This document shows positions 1 to 10,717 of a stretch of 64,000 nt of DNA, in pieces. Below the pieces are notes generated by a model. The model made no database searches. It was not told where the DNA came from and saw nothing but the letters and a program-made list of their open reading frames with translations. Made by a program: the position numbers and the translations under genes. The first letter of the stretch is position 1. The number at the start of each line of letters is the position of its first letter. The DNA is from Nitzschia sp. DOCU1 (lineage: Eukaryota; Bacillariophyta; Bacillariophyceae; Bacillariales; Bacillariaceae): positions 1,240,001 to 1,304,000 of the forward strand of contig OX595985.1 of assembly GCA_951394045.1 (NCBI GenBank), written 5' to 3'.

Positions 1-552
1 CTCGCTCATTTGTCCTTTTAGCACAATGCGGTATTCGCTTTACGTTGCCTCCATTACGTAACTGCCAGCCAAAATCGCGCCCGCCCCTGTGCTTGCTAAA
101 AATTTTGCTATCAATTTTGACAAGTCTGTCTGGCATCCGTCAACATCACCACTTCCAAACTCTGGCAGGGAACATCGCAGCGACCTTTTGTTCCCCACGG
201 TTCTGGTACAGTTTCTACATCCAGAGCTACGGGCATATTTACGATTACAAAAAGTACTTTCATAAGTATGGGCATAAGCTATAGCATCACATATATTGAT
301 ACACCATCATCTTTCGCTGACGCACCTACCGGAACCAGCCTCCATCTGCGTCTTTTGCCTTGCCGCCAGCGCTTTTTCGATCGTGCGCACCGTTCATTGT
401 TTGGATTCTCTCGTTTTCTTTCCATTTTCCCCTTTACTTCCTTGTTTCCTCTTTAGGAGACATTCAACGTTGGCGTTTGTTCCAAAGTCAAACACACAAA
501 GAACTCTTTCTACTTATTCTCGTCAATCCACAGGACTCTTCTGTGGTCGCTT
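1..552. other. 5' flank of the ATPase alpha-like gene, no gene seen
   Basis: No convincing coding exon is seen on either strand. The short open frames here have no recognisable protein character. A pyrimidine-rich stretch followed by TTTAG near 450 could be a 5'UTR intron acceptor, but I cannot support a donor for it. The stretch probably holds the promoter and 5'UTR of the gene that starts at 553. Confidence 0.4.
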
Positions 553-2635
553 ATGACCCGCGCCCTATCTCGGCTTTTCGCAACAGTAGGCCTCAAGCCC
601 ATCGGCAATCTTGCCTCCCGCCAAAGAATCTCTGCATTCTCAAACGATACAATGAACCTTAGGTTTTCTAGCTTAGCATCGGTGGTTGTCGCCACGTCGG
701 CGTGGGTGCAGACTCCAATTACTATTGGATTGGCGTCCAGATCCTTCAGCCAGGCTGCCCTCCAATCAACGGTCGCACCCGAAGAAATATCATCCCCAGC
801 CTTGTCACCGCAAGGGAAACCCGTTGCAAATGGCCACATTGTGTCCACTTTCAAGGGTGGTTTGGTTGCCGTCAAAGTGGAGGACGAATACATTGTCGAC
901 GGTGTGGCACAGGCGACTCCTCTTGTGATCGGCAACGCAAACTTGCTACCGAAAGGATCCCAGGCCTCCAGCGTCAGTGAGTATCTTAAATGTGCACCGA
1001 TTGTCACTTGTGGAAGAACGCAATGTCTCACTCCTCGTTTATTTTTCAGGTGGTGATTTGATCGGCCGGCAAGTTCTCTTTGAAACTGGACAGGCGGGTG
1101 TCGTTGTCACTCATCGCCCACCGATTGCGTTTGTCTACACGGATATGGAATCGATCGGAGACCTGGAGGGTAGCGTCAAAGTTTTGGATAACCTAGCGAA
1201 TGTGGAAGTGGACGAGAACCGGAAATCCGTGGATTGCTTTGGTCGCCCGTTCAGTCCCGATGAGGTGAAATCAAAAGAGACTATGCAGCGCCCCATGTTT
1301 GCGCCGATCCCCAAAGTTTCGGACATTGCACTCATCAATTCCCCGTTGTTAACGGGAGTTACAATGTTTGATGCTTTAGCGCCCATTGGAAAGGGGCAAA
1401 ACATGCTCATGATTGGACATGATATCCAGGACATGCGGCAGTATGTTTGCGACATGTTGTCTGTTCAGGCGAAGAACACCAAATGCGTCTATGCATCGAC
1501 CATGGACACGGAGGCCGTGGTGGGAATGTTGGAAAAGGCTGGATTGGCAGACGATGTCTTAGTGGTATCTAGTAGCGATAGGAATGGAAAAGACGAGACC
1601 TCGGCGGCGGCCGAAGCGGTCGTGACAGCTGCTACTGCTTGCGCTATTGCCGAAACGTTTGCCACCAAGCAAGGCATGGATACTCTAGTTGTGGTTGACA
1701 ATATCGACCAGCACAAGAGACTCTGGGATGCAACAACACGAGTCCTCGTTGACGTATTTGGCGTGGAAGCTGTTGTAAAGGGCGAAAGAGAAGGTGGCTC
1801 GTCCTCGGAGATGCGTGCCTTCTTTTCTTCTTTGGTTCAGCGCTCTGCTCAGTACAAGAAGACGAAGGGCGGAGGTTCCGTGACTTTGCTTCTCTTGACA
1901 ACAATCCCCAAACTGAGCGATGCGAATGAAGACACCGTATATTCACCGGAAGATTTTGCTGGGACCCCCCAAAAGATCAAAGAAAGAATTGACCTCCTAG
2001 TCAAACGCAACGTTCCACTGACGGCCGCGACTCTGAGGAAGATTCAGATTCCAGTGCCATCCGATGCCGAAGGTGCCAGGCGGCTAGCCTTGCAGCATGT
2101 GGATGACTTAATTTCAATGTCTGACGGGCAAATCTGGTTGGACGAGGAACTCGAACGCCAAGGACGTCGCCCTGCCATGGACTTTCAACGCAGCGTCACG
2201 AGAATCGGCATTGGCGCCGACACGGAATCGCGTGCCGACGCACCCGCGGTACGTCGTATTGTGGAAGGTCTTCGGCTGGGACTTTCGCAGGCTGGCGATT
2301 TGTTTGGTGCTGTGGCCGGTACCAACGCTGACAAGAAGCAAGCCCAAAGTGTCTTGGCGTGCCTTCTAGCCATGCATCAGCCGTCTGCTGCTGGGGCCAG
2401 GACGCTGTCAGAATCTTGTACTTTACTGCTGGCAGCATCGAACGGATATCTGGGGGACAGCATAGATAGCGGCGTAGTGGCTGGGACCCCTGTTGGCGAG
2501 GACTTGATGAAGGATCTTCTGGCGCATGTTAAAGCCACTGCTCCCGGAGCAATGGATTCCATTGACTCCACGCAGGATCTGGACGAGGAGACCCGGGAAG
2601 CAATCGAAAAGGCAATCCAATCATTCTTTTCATAG
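553..2635 (+). CDS. F1-ATP synthase subunit alpha-like protein, P-loop degenerate
   Basis: Two exons, 553-976 and 1050-2635. The 73-nt intron has a GTGAGT donor and a TTTTTCAG acceptor, and splitting an AGT codon keeps the frame; the product is 669 residues. Residues 1-70 are rich in Arg, Ser and Ala without acidic clusters, as in a mitochondrial presequence. The body follows the alpha-subunit order: beta-barrel (GHIVSTFKGGLVAVKVEDE), then PLLTGVTMFDALAPIGKGQ matching the conserved TGIKAVDSLVPIGRGQ region. The Walker A that should follow reads GHDIQDMR instead of GDRQTGKT, so the lysine and Thr/Ser are lost. Later landmarks remain: SMSDGQIWLDEEL, and SVTRIGIGAD with the arginine-finger position. 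It is about 150 residues longer than a normal alpha chain. It is probably a mitochondrial paralogue with a structural or regulatory role rather than the canonical subunit, though its function is not shown. The start at 553 is the first ATG; ATG 652 is an alternative. Confidence 0.8.
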
Positions 2636-4309
2636 TAAAGCTGGGGGCCCAGCGGCTTCCCAACTACTAGAGTGCAAGTACTAGTAGAGAATAACGTCAC
2701 CCTACAGCTCGAATTTTCGAGATAATAAATCCAAATCTAGTGCACAAAGGTATTTCTCAGATTGCCGGCCATGCTGTACTATAATCGAATGGTGGCCAAC
2801 TAGTCAATAGCAACGAATGCAATGCAAATTTTGTCTAGCGCTGCAGATGGAGGTAGATTGGCCAAAATGCATGATAATATCACCGATCAATGGCGAATTC
2901 GACATTGATGTTTCATTCTGGTGGTGGATTGTCAACATGAATCCGCGGCGTTCATAATCCAAATTCAGTGCACAAAGGTATTTCTCAGATTGCCGCCCAG
3001 TGCTGCACTATAATCGTAAGGATAACCGCAGAGTAAATAGCAACGAATGCGATGCAAATATTGTCCAGCGCTGCAGGTGGAAGTAGATTGGCCAGAATCC
3101 ATGATAATATCACCGATCAATGGCAAAGCTCTACATGGATGTTTCATTCTGGTGGGAGATTCTCAACGTAAATTCGCGGCGTTCATAGTAGTGGCGACGT
3201 CGTATGATGTGCCACCGACGAGTGATTCTTCTTTAGCTTTGGGCTCGATGTAATTCTCAAGTGCATTCCAGGTCAAACTTGCGCATTCATCCTTTTTTAT
3301 TCCTGCAAGGTGGACAGACACGACAATGACGGTTCCGTAGTTGATATAGCGACGAACAATCCAAAAGAAATGAGATCTTCGAAGTTCACAGCGAAACATG
3401 ACGGCGAGCTACCAATTGTGCATTGCGAAAAGGACCAAGATCCAAGGCGCACTGTCGACGATAAATGCTGGAAGAAAAGCTCTTTCGATTGGATTGTGGA
3501 ATTGGTTCTTGCATGATGGCGCATCTATGATACCCGGTATGCGGGTAGTCGCATCTCCTTTTCGGAACCCTTTTGACTCGAGGGTATTCGCATCATGCAT
3601 CCTTGCAACACGAACGCTTTGCATATACGTCACCGAAAAACGATTACATGGCGCGAAAGGCGTATGCGGTAGTGGCATGTTGTTTTTACGCTTGGCCACG
3701 TTTTCTTCTCCTCTCTCTTTCGGCATTCGTCAGCTCGGCGCGCGCTTCCCACTCTATTCATGTGTTTTACGTTGGCTTTCTTGGCGACGGTTATACTCGT
3801 ATTTAGATCACCGGTAGTCGCTTGTATTCTTGAATATCTAGCGGTCTTGCCAAGGAAGAATCCATGCGTTAAGGTTAATTAGGAGTTGCTGTTCTATCAA
3901 AGTATCCATAAATGTTGAAATTTGAGCAATCGGATGCCATTTTTAAAAGTTGAGCGGATTCTTTACTTATGACAATGACTTTTTACTTAACGAAATCGGT
4001 TATTTCGGCTTGCGCCCTCCGGACTCTTCAATACCGCACGTAGGCAAGTACGGCGGGAAGGGGCGAAGCCAGGCCCGCCAGCACTCGGAGTGTGCGTTCG
4101 CAAACCAACCAACCGCGTATCTCACTACCAGTGGAGTGGTTGGGTGAGATAATGCGTTCCTACTCCTTCCGCACGAGTCAGGGGCATGGCGAGCGAAAAC
4201 TCATCGCGCTTTTGAGAACGCTGTGCCAATCTTGCACTCCCGATGCTCTCTCGGTTCGGTAGAGAGAGTCGTTCGGAAGACTGCCTCATTTTATATTAAC
4301 AGCTCCACG
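2636..4309. other. Intergenic region with a tandem duplication, no gene supported
   Basis: It holds the 3' flank of the ATPase-like gene, with an AATAAA at 2724-2729, then the two-copy repeat described separately. About 1.1 kb of apparently non-coding DNA follows. The longest ATG frame (3398-3817) has no recognisable domain and no support from composition. The last few hundred bases should contain the promoter of the glycosyltransferase gene. Confidence 0.5.
2728..3187. repeat. Direct tandem duplication of about 230 bp (two copies)
   Basis: Copy 1 spans about 2728-2955 and copy 2 about 2956-3187. Both begin AATCCAAAT and run through GTGCACAAAGGTATTTCTC, TAGCAACGAATGC, GATAATATCACCGATCAATG and GATGTTTCATTCTGGTGG to a shared end CGCGGCGTTCATA. 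The copies differ by scattered substitutions and a few small indels, so the duplication is not very recent. No open frame is conserved across both copies. Confidence 0.9.
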
Positions 4310-6433
4310 ATGCAAGCAGCAGATACCTCGACGTCTTCGACGATAATGGCTTCAAAGCCGCGAGTTACAATGGCGTCTCATCAGCACCGAGTACTGATAT
4401 ATACAACCTGCTACAATGTACTGGACGGGTAAGTGAGACGTTGCCCTGAAGTCGGAATGTAGTCGCATCCACTAGAAGTGTGTGTCTTGACACGGTGGCT
4501 TACGCTTCCCATTGTTATTTCTTGTAGTGTGGTGTTGACGATTCGCAAAATAGAGCAAGAAATTCTTGCAGCAGGCCACCATGTTTGTATATTAACTACA
4601 AAGTCTGGTGATATGAAAAACACTCACATGGACGGCGAGCACCCGAATCGGTCGGTCATCTTTTTAGACAACAGCATCCCGATTCCGTTCTTGCACGATC
4701 CGCATAACCCAGAGTCTTCATATCAATTGGGGTTTGCTTTGAGCAAGTCTGTAAAGGAACAAATAGGTGATTTCGAACCCTCGCTGATTCACATTACCGT
4801 TCCAGACTGCACTTGTCTCCATTTGATCCAGTATGCGCGAGAAAGGGAGATTCCTCTCATGGGAACTTACCACAGTAACATTCCCGAATACATGTCCCAC
4901 TACAGGGGGCTGGGGTGGCTGAAACACATTCTCGCTGCCTTCTTCCGACACCAATACAACTTTCTTCAGGCACTTTACGTGCCCACTCCCTTTATTCATA
5001 AGTACCTAACGGACACGTTCAAGATGGACAAAGTCACCGAACTTGGCGTTTGGGGGCGCGGCATTGACTTGGAACGATTCTCTCCAAAGCACAGATCTAT
5101 CAAGTTCCGCCAGCAAATGGGCTTTGATGAGCACGATGTTGTTATCATGTGGTGTGGACGTCTGGTGCCGGAGAAGAGACCGGATATATTTTGCAAGGTC
5201 ATTCGGAAGCTACAGGAACGCAATATCCCATTCAAGGCACTGGTTGTCGGTCAGGGACCCGTGGAAGAGGAGGTCAAAGGCCTTCCCAACACTGTGTTTG
5301 CTGGCTGGATGAGCGGGGACGAGTTGGCAGTGGCCTACGCGTCCTGTGACCTCTTCTTTTTCCCTTCAGCGGTGGAAACATTCGGAAACGTCACACTAGA
5401 GGCAGCTGCTTCTGGATTGCCTTTGGTTGTAGAAGCTGGTTGCTCTGGTCACCTGGTGAACCACGGGATCAATGGCTTTGCTTGCCAGAATGACGATGTG
5501 GACGCTTTCTTTGATGCAACCCTTTGTCTATTGGTGGATGATACCAGGCGAAAGTCCATGTCCAAAGAAGGACGCATGTTTAGCCTGCAGTTCGAGAAGC
5601 GTGAAGTCTGCCGAAGGATGTTGGACAACTATTCTACTGTGACGGATGACTTTTATTGCAAGTACGGAGGCCGTCATGCGAACCGTGATCGTCAATACCG
5701 GAACGAACACTCTTTCTTGGGCGGTAATCACCCACGGCCGACCCTACTCGTTTTTGTCGAGGTTTTCTTTGTGCTACTGTTTATGATCATGTACCATGTG
5801 GCGTCTCTCTTCGTCTGCATCCGACAAAAGCTTTTTTCCGCTCCTACGGCGGCAGTGCCAGTGGCCAAGCCCCGCCCACTCCTTGCAGTCTCCGCTACAC
5901 CTCGATCTACATCGCGGCAAGCTTCTCTGGATGCGCACCTTGGCTGCATTGAAGAGGTGGAGGAGTGCAACGATTCGGATTCGGAGACGCAAGATAGCAG
6001 GCTCAAGAGCGTAATTGTGGTGATGAAGGGCGACGACGAGACGGCATCTACGACAAGTCTCAGTGACGAATCGTCAAGTGAATCGCGGCGACACGGATTC
6101 AAGCCTTGCTGTGCGGCTCCTCAGCTACCAAACGTCAATGTGTCGCATGTATTGGCCATTGGGTTTGTCAAACTCCTGCAACTTCAGTTCCGTATCGAAA
6201 GCCAAGTGCGCAATTTGACTAGTGACACGTTAGCGACGTCAAATTGGAGCATTGTGAAGCGGAAACGAAAAAACTCCAGCATGGGGGGTGACCTTTTTGA
6301 CGTCCGTAGAAAGGCATCAGGAGAGAACGATAGTTTGCCGGACGATTTGGACTTTGCGGTCCATGCCACGCGGGAAGATCGCTTGAACATGAGAAGGTCA
6401 AACAGTATATTATCTCCCGCGGTGGAAGTATGA
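4310..6433 (+). CDS. GT4-family glycosyltransferase with C-terminal membrane anchor
   Basis: Two exons, 4310-4428 and 4528-6433. The 99-nt intron starts GTAAGT and ends TTGTAG, and GG|T joins into a Gly codon; the product is 674 residues. The N-terminal Rossmann domain has YNVLDGVVLTIRKIEQEI followed by AAGHHV. TYHSNIPEYMSHY and WGRGIDLERFSP match GT4 enzymes such as sulfoquinovosyl- and mannosyl-transferases. The donor-site E-x7-E signature is ETFGNVTLE near residue 323. After the catalytic domain comes a hydrophobic helix at about 446-471, then a roughly 200-residue Ser/Glu-rich tail that looks disordered. SQD2-like enzymes lack such a tail. It is probably a sugar-nucleotide-dependent retaining transferase of the endomembrane system or plastid envelope; the acceptor cannot be told. 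The 4310 ATG is the first one in frame. Confidence 0.8.
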
Positions 6434-7486
6434 TGGCGTGCATGATGGCGTCTGCAACCCCTTTGTGGTCGTCGAACCTTGTACGAAATCTCTGCATGGT
6501 CCCATCCGAAACAAATGCTATTATGTACGAAGGTGGCCCTCGCCACTAGTATATCTCTGTGTAAATGTGCTATAAATGTTTTGTGATTACTGTGTCAAAG
6601 GCAACGATCAAGTCCTTTTTTACAACTGCTAGACATAGTACTACTATTAAAGCAGCGAAGCGTGCGCGCTAACTCTAGTTAGCAGCTACCTGGACGGTTG
6701 GAAAGGAAAGATCTCGGCGGAACGATAAACGGCTACCTGGCCAGTCTCACGATAGAGTAGAAGCTTTGTTGCCTCGTCAAACAGGCATGGCAAGCCCAGA
6801 GCTATTTCGACCCAATGCGACTTCGTGCTAGCTACCACCGAAAGCTTCTACGCACAACTACACGTACGACACCAGGCTCAGCGTAGTTCTTTAGTATGAT
6901 ATCATAGCTGCCACTCTAGCCAGCAAAATGGCTTGCCTGTTACTACATACAACCAAGGAAGAAAAGTGAGGTCGACTGAATGGACATAAAATTACGCCCG
7001 CCGAATAGCTTAACCTCTCGCCTACGATTGTTAGCTCAGTGGCGAGGCTGCTGAGGTGCCGTGGTAGTCGTCAAGTCGGGGGTGCACAGTTTGGCATAGT
7101 CAAGCAAAATCTTGGACAAAAATCATCGACGAAAAATTTGGGAGTAAAAATTTCAATGGTGCAGAGACCCGGATGTTGTCCCACCGTGGTCCGTTTAATG
7201 CGTTGATTGATACAGAGGAAAAATGCGCGGGAAAGGGCGAAAATTGACGCCAGCACCTCGCCGGTGCATGCCATCGCATCGCCCACTTTAGGCGCCAAAA
7301 GTCTGGGCGATGGACATTCATCATCACAACTTTGGTCCAACGTTGGTCAACAACACTTACTTATTCATTTCCTCCTTCTCAATCAAAAGGGCGTTATCTC
7401 TCCTGTTATAATCGGGGTTGGTGCATGTTTTGAGCAGTCATCATCTGTGGAGGAGCATTGTGTTAATATTTGTTTTGAGTGCTGCA
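6434..7486. other. Intergenic region, no gene seen
   Basis: No supported coding exon on either strand. A perfect short inverted repeat, GCTAACT-CT-AGTTAGC, lies near 6669-6684. A tRNA A-box-like string near 7029 has no partner B box. The right end should contain the promoter and 5'UTR of the methyltransferase gene. Confidence 0.4.
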
Positions 7487-8944
7487 ATGAAAGAAAGTCT
7501 GCCGGTGTCTTTGAAACGAGTTTTTGATACCAGCAACAACGTCGGTTTGGAGTTTGTACCGCCCATGTCCGCGCCAGCCATGAAAAAGAATCACCCGATA
7601 CCTGACAACGAGGATGGATCGGAATCGATGGACATGACGCCTCCCAAAAAGAAACGCGAAGTGTCTTTGGGGGACGAGTTGACGCCAGGGGTTGCCGTCG
7701 TTGAACCTACCGCCGGATCGACTGAGACAAGTCCAGTACCAACGCCATCGACCGCAACGGCATCGGCTGAGCCTGCTGCTTCGGGGGAAAGCAACGACAG
7801 GACAAGCAAAGATTACTATTTTGACTCCTATTCCCACCATGCTATCCGTGAGTAGCGCTTGTAGGTTGTTGCATCACTTCCTTCCTCGACAAAGGTTTTC
7901 TCACAAATCAACGTTTTCTCTTTATGTTCAGACGAAGAAATGTTAAAGGACGAAGTCCGTACGCGCACGTATGAAATGGCAATCATGCAGAATAGGCACG
8001 TCTTCAAAGACAAGGTATGTGAACGATAACTCAGCGGTATTTTGCGTTTTGACTAGCCTGTCTCAACTACGAGCTTGCTTTTCTCCTTTTTGTGACAGAT
8101 TGTATTGGATGTGGGGTGTGGCACGGGAATTCTCTCGATGTTTGCGGCTCAAGCCGGTGCAAAGCATGTTTATGGCGTGGACTGCTCTTCAATCGTTGAA
8201 CAGGCGAGACAGATTGTGGATATTAACGGATTTTCCGATAGAATTACAATCATCAAAGGGAAGGTGGAGGAGATCGAATTGCCGGTACCACAGGTGGACG
8301 TAATCGTAAGCGAATGGATGGGATATTTCTTGCTGTACGAATCCATGTTGGATACTGTCATTTACGCACGTGACAAATGGCTGGTCGAGGATGGGATTGT
8401 GTTCCCAGACAAGGCTGTGATGTATGTCGGGGCAGTAGAAGATGGGGATGTAAAGCGTGATCGAATCGACTTTTGGAAGAATGTCTACGGCTTTGACATG
8501 AGTCCCTTGAAAGACATTGCAATCAAGGAACCGGTGGTCGATGTTGTTGCCGCAAAGGCTATCGTTACAGATTGCGTACCCATTCTACATCTGGACATTT
8601 TGACATGTACTAAGGAGGACCTGGCGTTTTCAGCACCATTCAAACTACGCGCTAATCGCAATGACTACATTCATGGACTTGTCGCCTACTTTGAATGTGC
8701 CTTTACACAGGTTCACAAGCCTATTGGCTTTTCGACATCACCATTCTGCCGTTACACCCACTGGAAGCAGACCATATTCTACTTGGAGGAAAGTCTGACT
8801 ATCTGCGATGGTGAGACGATCAGGGGGGAACTTGATTGCAAGCCCAACAAGAATAATCCTCGTGATTTGGACATTGGTCTCTCCTTGTCGTTCCAAGGCA
8901 GACATTCCCGTGTCGACAAGCGCATGGAATACAGACTAAGATAG
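7487..8944 (+). CDS. PRMT1: Type I protein arginine N-methyltransferase (PRMT1-like)
   Basis: Three exons, 7487-7847, 7932-8014 and 8099-8944, with two 84-nt introns (GTGAGT...TTCAG and GTATGT...GACAG); the product is 429 residues. It transfers methyl groups from S-adenosylmethionine to arginines of proteins. DYYFDSYSHHAIH opens the core. Motif I, VLDVGCGTG, is at about 150-158. The double-E loop SEWMGYFLLYESM carries the two catalytic glutamates at about 220 and 229, and the THW loop is at about 368-370. The C-terminal beta-barrel is complete. The N-terminal 110 residues are an unusual low-complexity extension with a basic cluster (PPKKKR) that could act as a nuclear localisation signal. The next gene ends 37 nt away in convergent orientation, so the transcripts probably overlap. 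Confidence 0.95.
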
Positions 8945-8981
8945 CGCTCTATTAAAAATTCACGTCGGCAACCATTGCTCT

Positions 8982-10070
8982 CTAATCAAGATCGTCCATA
9001 TCTACATTGTCCATCTCTTGCTGAAACTCCTGGTCGGACTGATCCGGCCGGTCGCTTTCAGCGTCGTCGCCGTGGTTGTCGGCTGGTTCATTCCTCATGT
9101 TCGGTGGGAAAAGCGCTGCAGTTGCCTTCACAGCCACTTCTTTCCTCCGCTGAGCCTCTGCCATTTGATCCTCCCGCTTTTTCATTTCCGCTTCCTCTCG
9201 CGCCGCCTTTTTGGCCGCTTTCCGCGCTGCTTTCCTGGCGGCCTTGTCTTCAGGTGTCTCCCACTCTCGGGCCGCCTGTTTTTGTTGTTGATAAGCTTGT
9301 GAGAGAGCGCGACCCGTAAAGGCATTAAGTTGACCCTGAATAAACCGAAAGCCCCATGTCAGTGCCATTGGACCGACGTTGAGTCCATACTTGGCGAGAG
9401 GGCCCTTGGCCACTTTGTCGCCCATGAATTCTGCTGGCCGAACAGACAAGTTCGGGGTTGGAAAGAAAAATTTGGATGACATGAACCAGGATAAGAGCAC
9501 AGAAAGCGACAGCCATATTTGTAGCGTATCAACAATTCCCATCAATATGACTCCGATCATTCCTTTTATAGATCCTAGCTCCATACACCGACTGGCTTCG
9601 TATCGTTTCTTGTCCAAATAAACCACCAAATTGACGCTAGCCACTTCGTATATCTGCACCCATAGCGGCCATCCCAGAACAACCACCACCGCCACGAGCG
9701 CCATGATTATCCCCCGGACGATGACGTATCGTTTGACCTTCTCGAGTTCCTTTTCTCGGTCCTTGTGCTCTTCAAAGGAAAGCGCTTCAATGAGCTCCTT
9801 CTTGTCCAGCATTCGACCAAGTTCATCTGCTGAATATCCATGAGTTCGCGCCAGCCTTCGTTTGATATCCCGTACCCGCATTTCTCGAATGTCGTCCATA
9901 GTGAGGGTTTGCGTCTGCAAGGCAGCAATGTCGTCGCTCGAACCCAAAAAGTCTTCCCATTCCCATGCCTGACATGGCGGCGGCGACAGAGCAATGACTG
10001 CTAGCAACACGACGAAGAATCTTGCCAGTCTGACAAATAGGCCTTTGCTGGACTTATGGTGTAAACTCAT
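8982..10070 (-). CDS. Secretory-pathway membrane protein with SAP/MANF-C-like motif
   Basis: Single exon, 362 residues. The first ATG is at 10070. A signal peptide is clear: hydrophobic residues about 16-30 with likely cleavage after CQA at 35. Residues about 57-100 form an amphipathic helical segment (MTMDDIREMRVRDIKRRL, then DELGRMLDKKELIEAL). This resembles the helix-turn-helix of SAP domains and the C-terminal domain of ARMET/MANF proteins. Two hydrophobic spans follow, about 117-140 and 168-198. The C-terminal third is charged: an Ala/Lys/Arg-rich helix (KAARKAARKAAKKAARE), then an acidic tail ending DNVDMDDLD. It is probably an ER or plastid-envelope membrane protein; its biochemical role is unknown. 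It runs convergent to the arginine methyltransferase gene. Confidence 0.75.
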   Translation of the reverse strand: MSLHHKSSKGLFVRLARFFVVLLAVIALSPPPCQAWEWEDFLGSSDDIAALQTQTLTMDDIREMRVRDIKRRLARTHGYSADELGRMLDKKELIEALSFEEHKDREKELEKVKRYVIVRGIIMALVAVVVVLGWPLWVQIYEVASVNLVVYLDKKRYEASRCMELGSIKGMIGVILMGIVDTLQIWLSLSVLLSWFMSSKFFFPTPNLSVRPAEFMGDKVAKGPLAKYGLNVGPMALTWGFRFIQGQLNAFTGRALSQAYQQQKQAAREWETPEDKAARKAARKAAKKAAREEAEMKKREDQMAEAQRRKEVAVKATAALFPPNMRNEPADNHGDDAESDRPDQSDQEFQQEMDNVDMDDLD

Positions 10071-10717
10071 TGTCAACAGGCGAGAAATCGTGGTCTTGCA
10101 CTAACTGGATAGCGGCACTCTTCGATGCTTGAATAGTGGTAATGACATCTCCAGAGGCAACGACCTGTCCCACCGAAAAAATGCCATCGCGCCGTCGAAT
10201 TTTCCTCCGAGGACGACGTACGTACCGCGGCAACCACTTTAACGGGGGTGAATTGTTGGCGACGTGGAACTACCACAGCTATGCATAGACTACCGAAACA
10301 GATATCCTTCCCAATGTAATCATTGCTGCTCTACCACTACTTCAATTCCAAGATAGTACATTCCTTGAATGCCTTTAGTTGGATAAAGTAAATGTTGCAT
10401 AATACTCGTAGTTTGGACTATCATATTATGTACAGGGGTTCGAAACGTGGGCCGCCTGCTAGCTGGGTGTTCTTGAAAGTTCGTTTTGGAGTCCTGGATG
10501 TGCGGGATTGGTGGTGCGACAAGGATTGGCACAATGACCATCCAATCATCTGTGACTCCCCCTTTTCTAGGCGTCCCACATTTCTACCTCAAGTATGGTA
10601 CTCATTTCCAGTCATGTACCTTCTTTCTTCGCATTCGCCCCCAGAACTTTTTAAAACAAAGGGAGGAGATGGTGTGCATCGGCATAAGCATCGTCAGTCT
10701 CACAAATCCATTTGACG
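10071..10717. other. Region upstream of GFAT 1, contains a GFAT 3'-flank relic
   Basis: No open coding exon is supported. The middle holds the 10295-10400 segment that matches the 3' flank of the second GFAT gene. The right half should hold the promoter and 5'UTR of GFAT 1. Confidence 0.5.
10295..10400 (+). repeat. Relic copy of the 3' flank of the other GFAT gene
   Basis: This stretch is a near copy of the minus strand just downstream of the second GFAT gene (19281-19407). Shared blocks are GAAACAGAT, CCTTCCCAATGTAATCATTG, CTACTTC followed by ATTCCAAG, and TTGAATGCCTTT followed by GGTTGGAT or AGTTGGAT. Weaker similarity reaches back to the stop region (CTATGCATAG against CTATCGATAG). It lies in the same orientation as the adjacent GFAT 1, as if a third GFAT gene, or the ancestor of the inverted one, once stood directly upstream. 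Confidence 0.8.

Noticed and set aside
510..1031. 173-codon minus-strand frame over exon 1 of the ATPase-like gene
   Set aside because: It lies antisense to a well-supported exon and has no recognisable protein features.
3398..3817. 139-codon ATG frame in intergenic DNA
   Set aside because: No domain, TM or signal features and no splice partner; it is best explained as chance.
4223..4309. Upstream extension of the glycosyltransferase first exon
   Set aside because: The extension starts with GTG; the first in-frame ATG is 4310.
7020..7100. tRNA-like A box (TTAGCTCAGTGGCG)
   Set aside because: No B box or closing acceptor stem follows, so no cloverleaf can be drawn.
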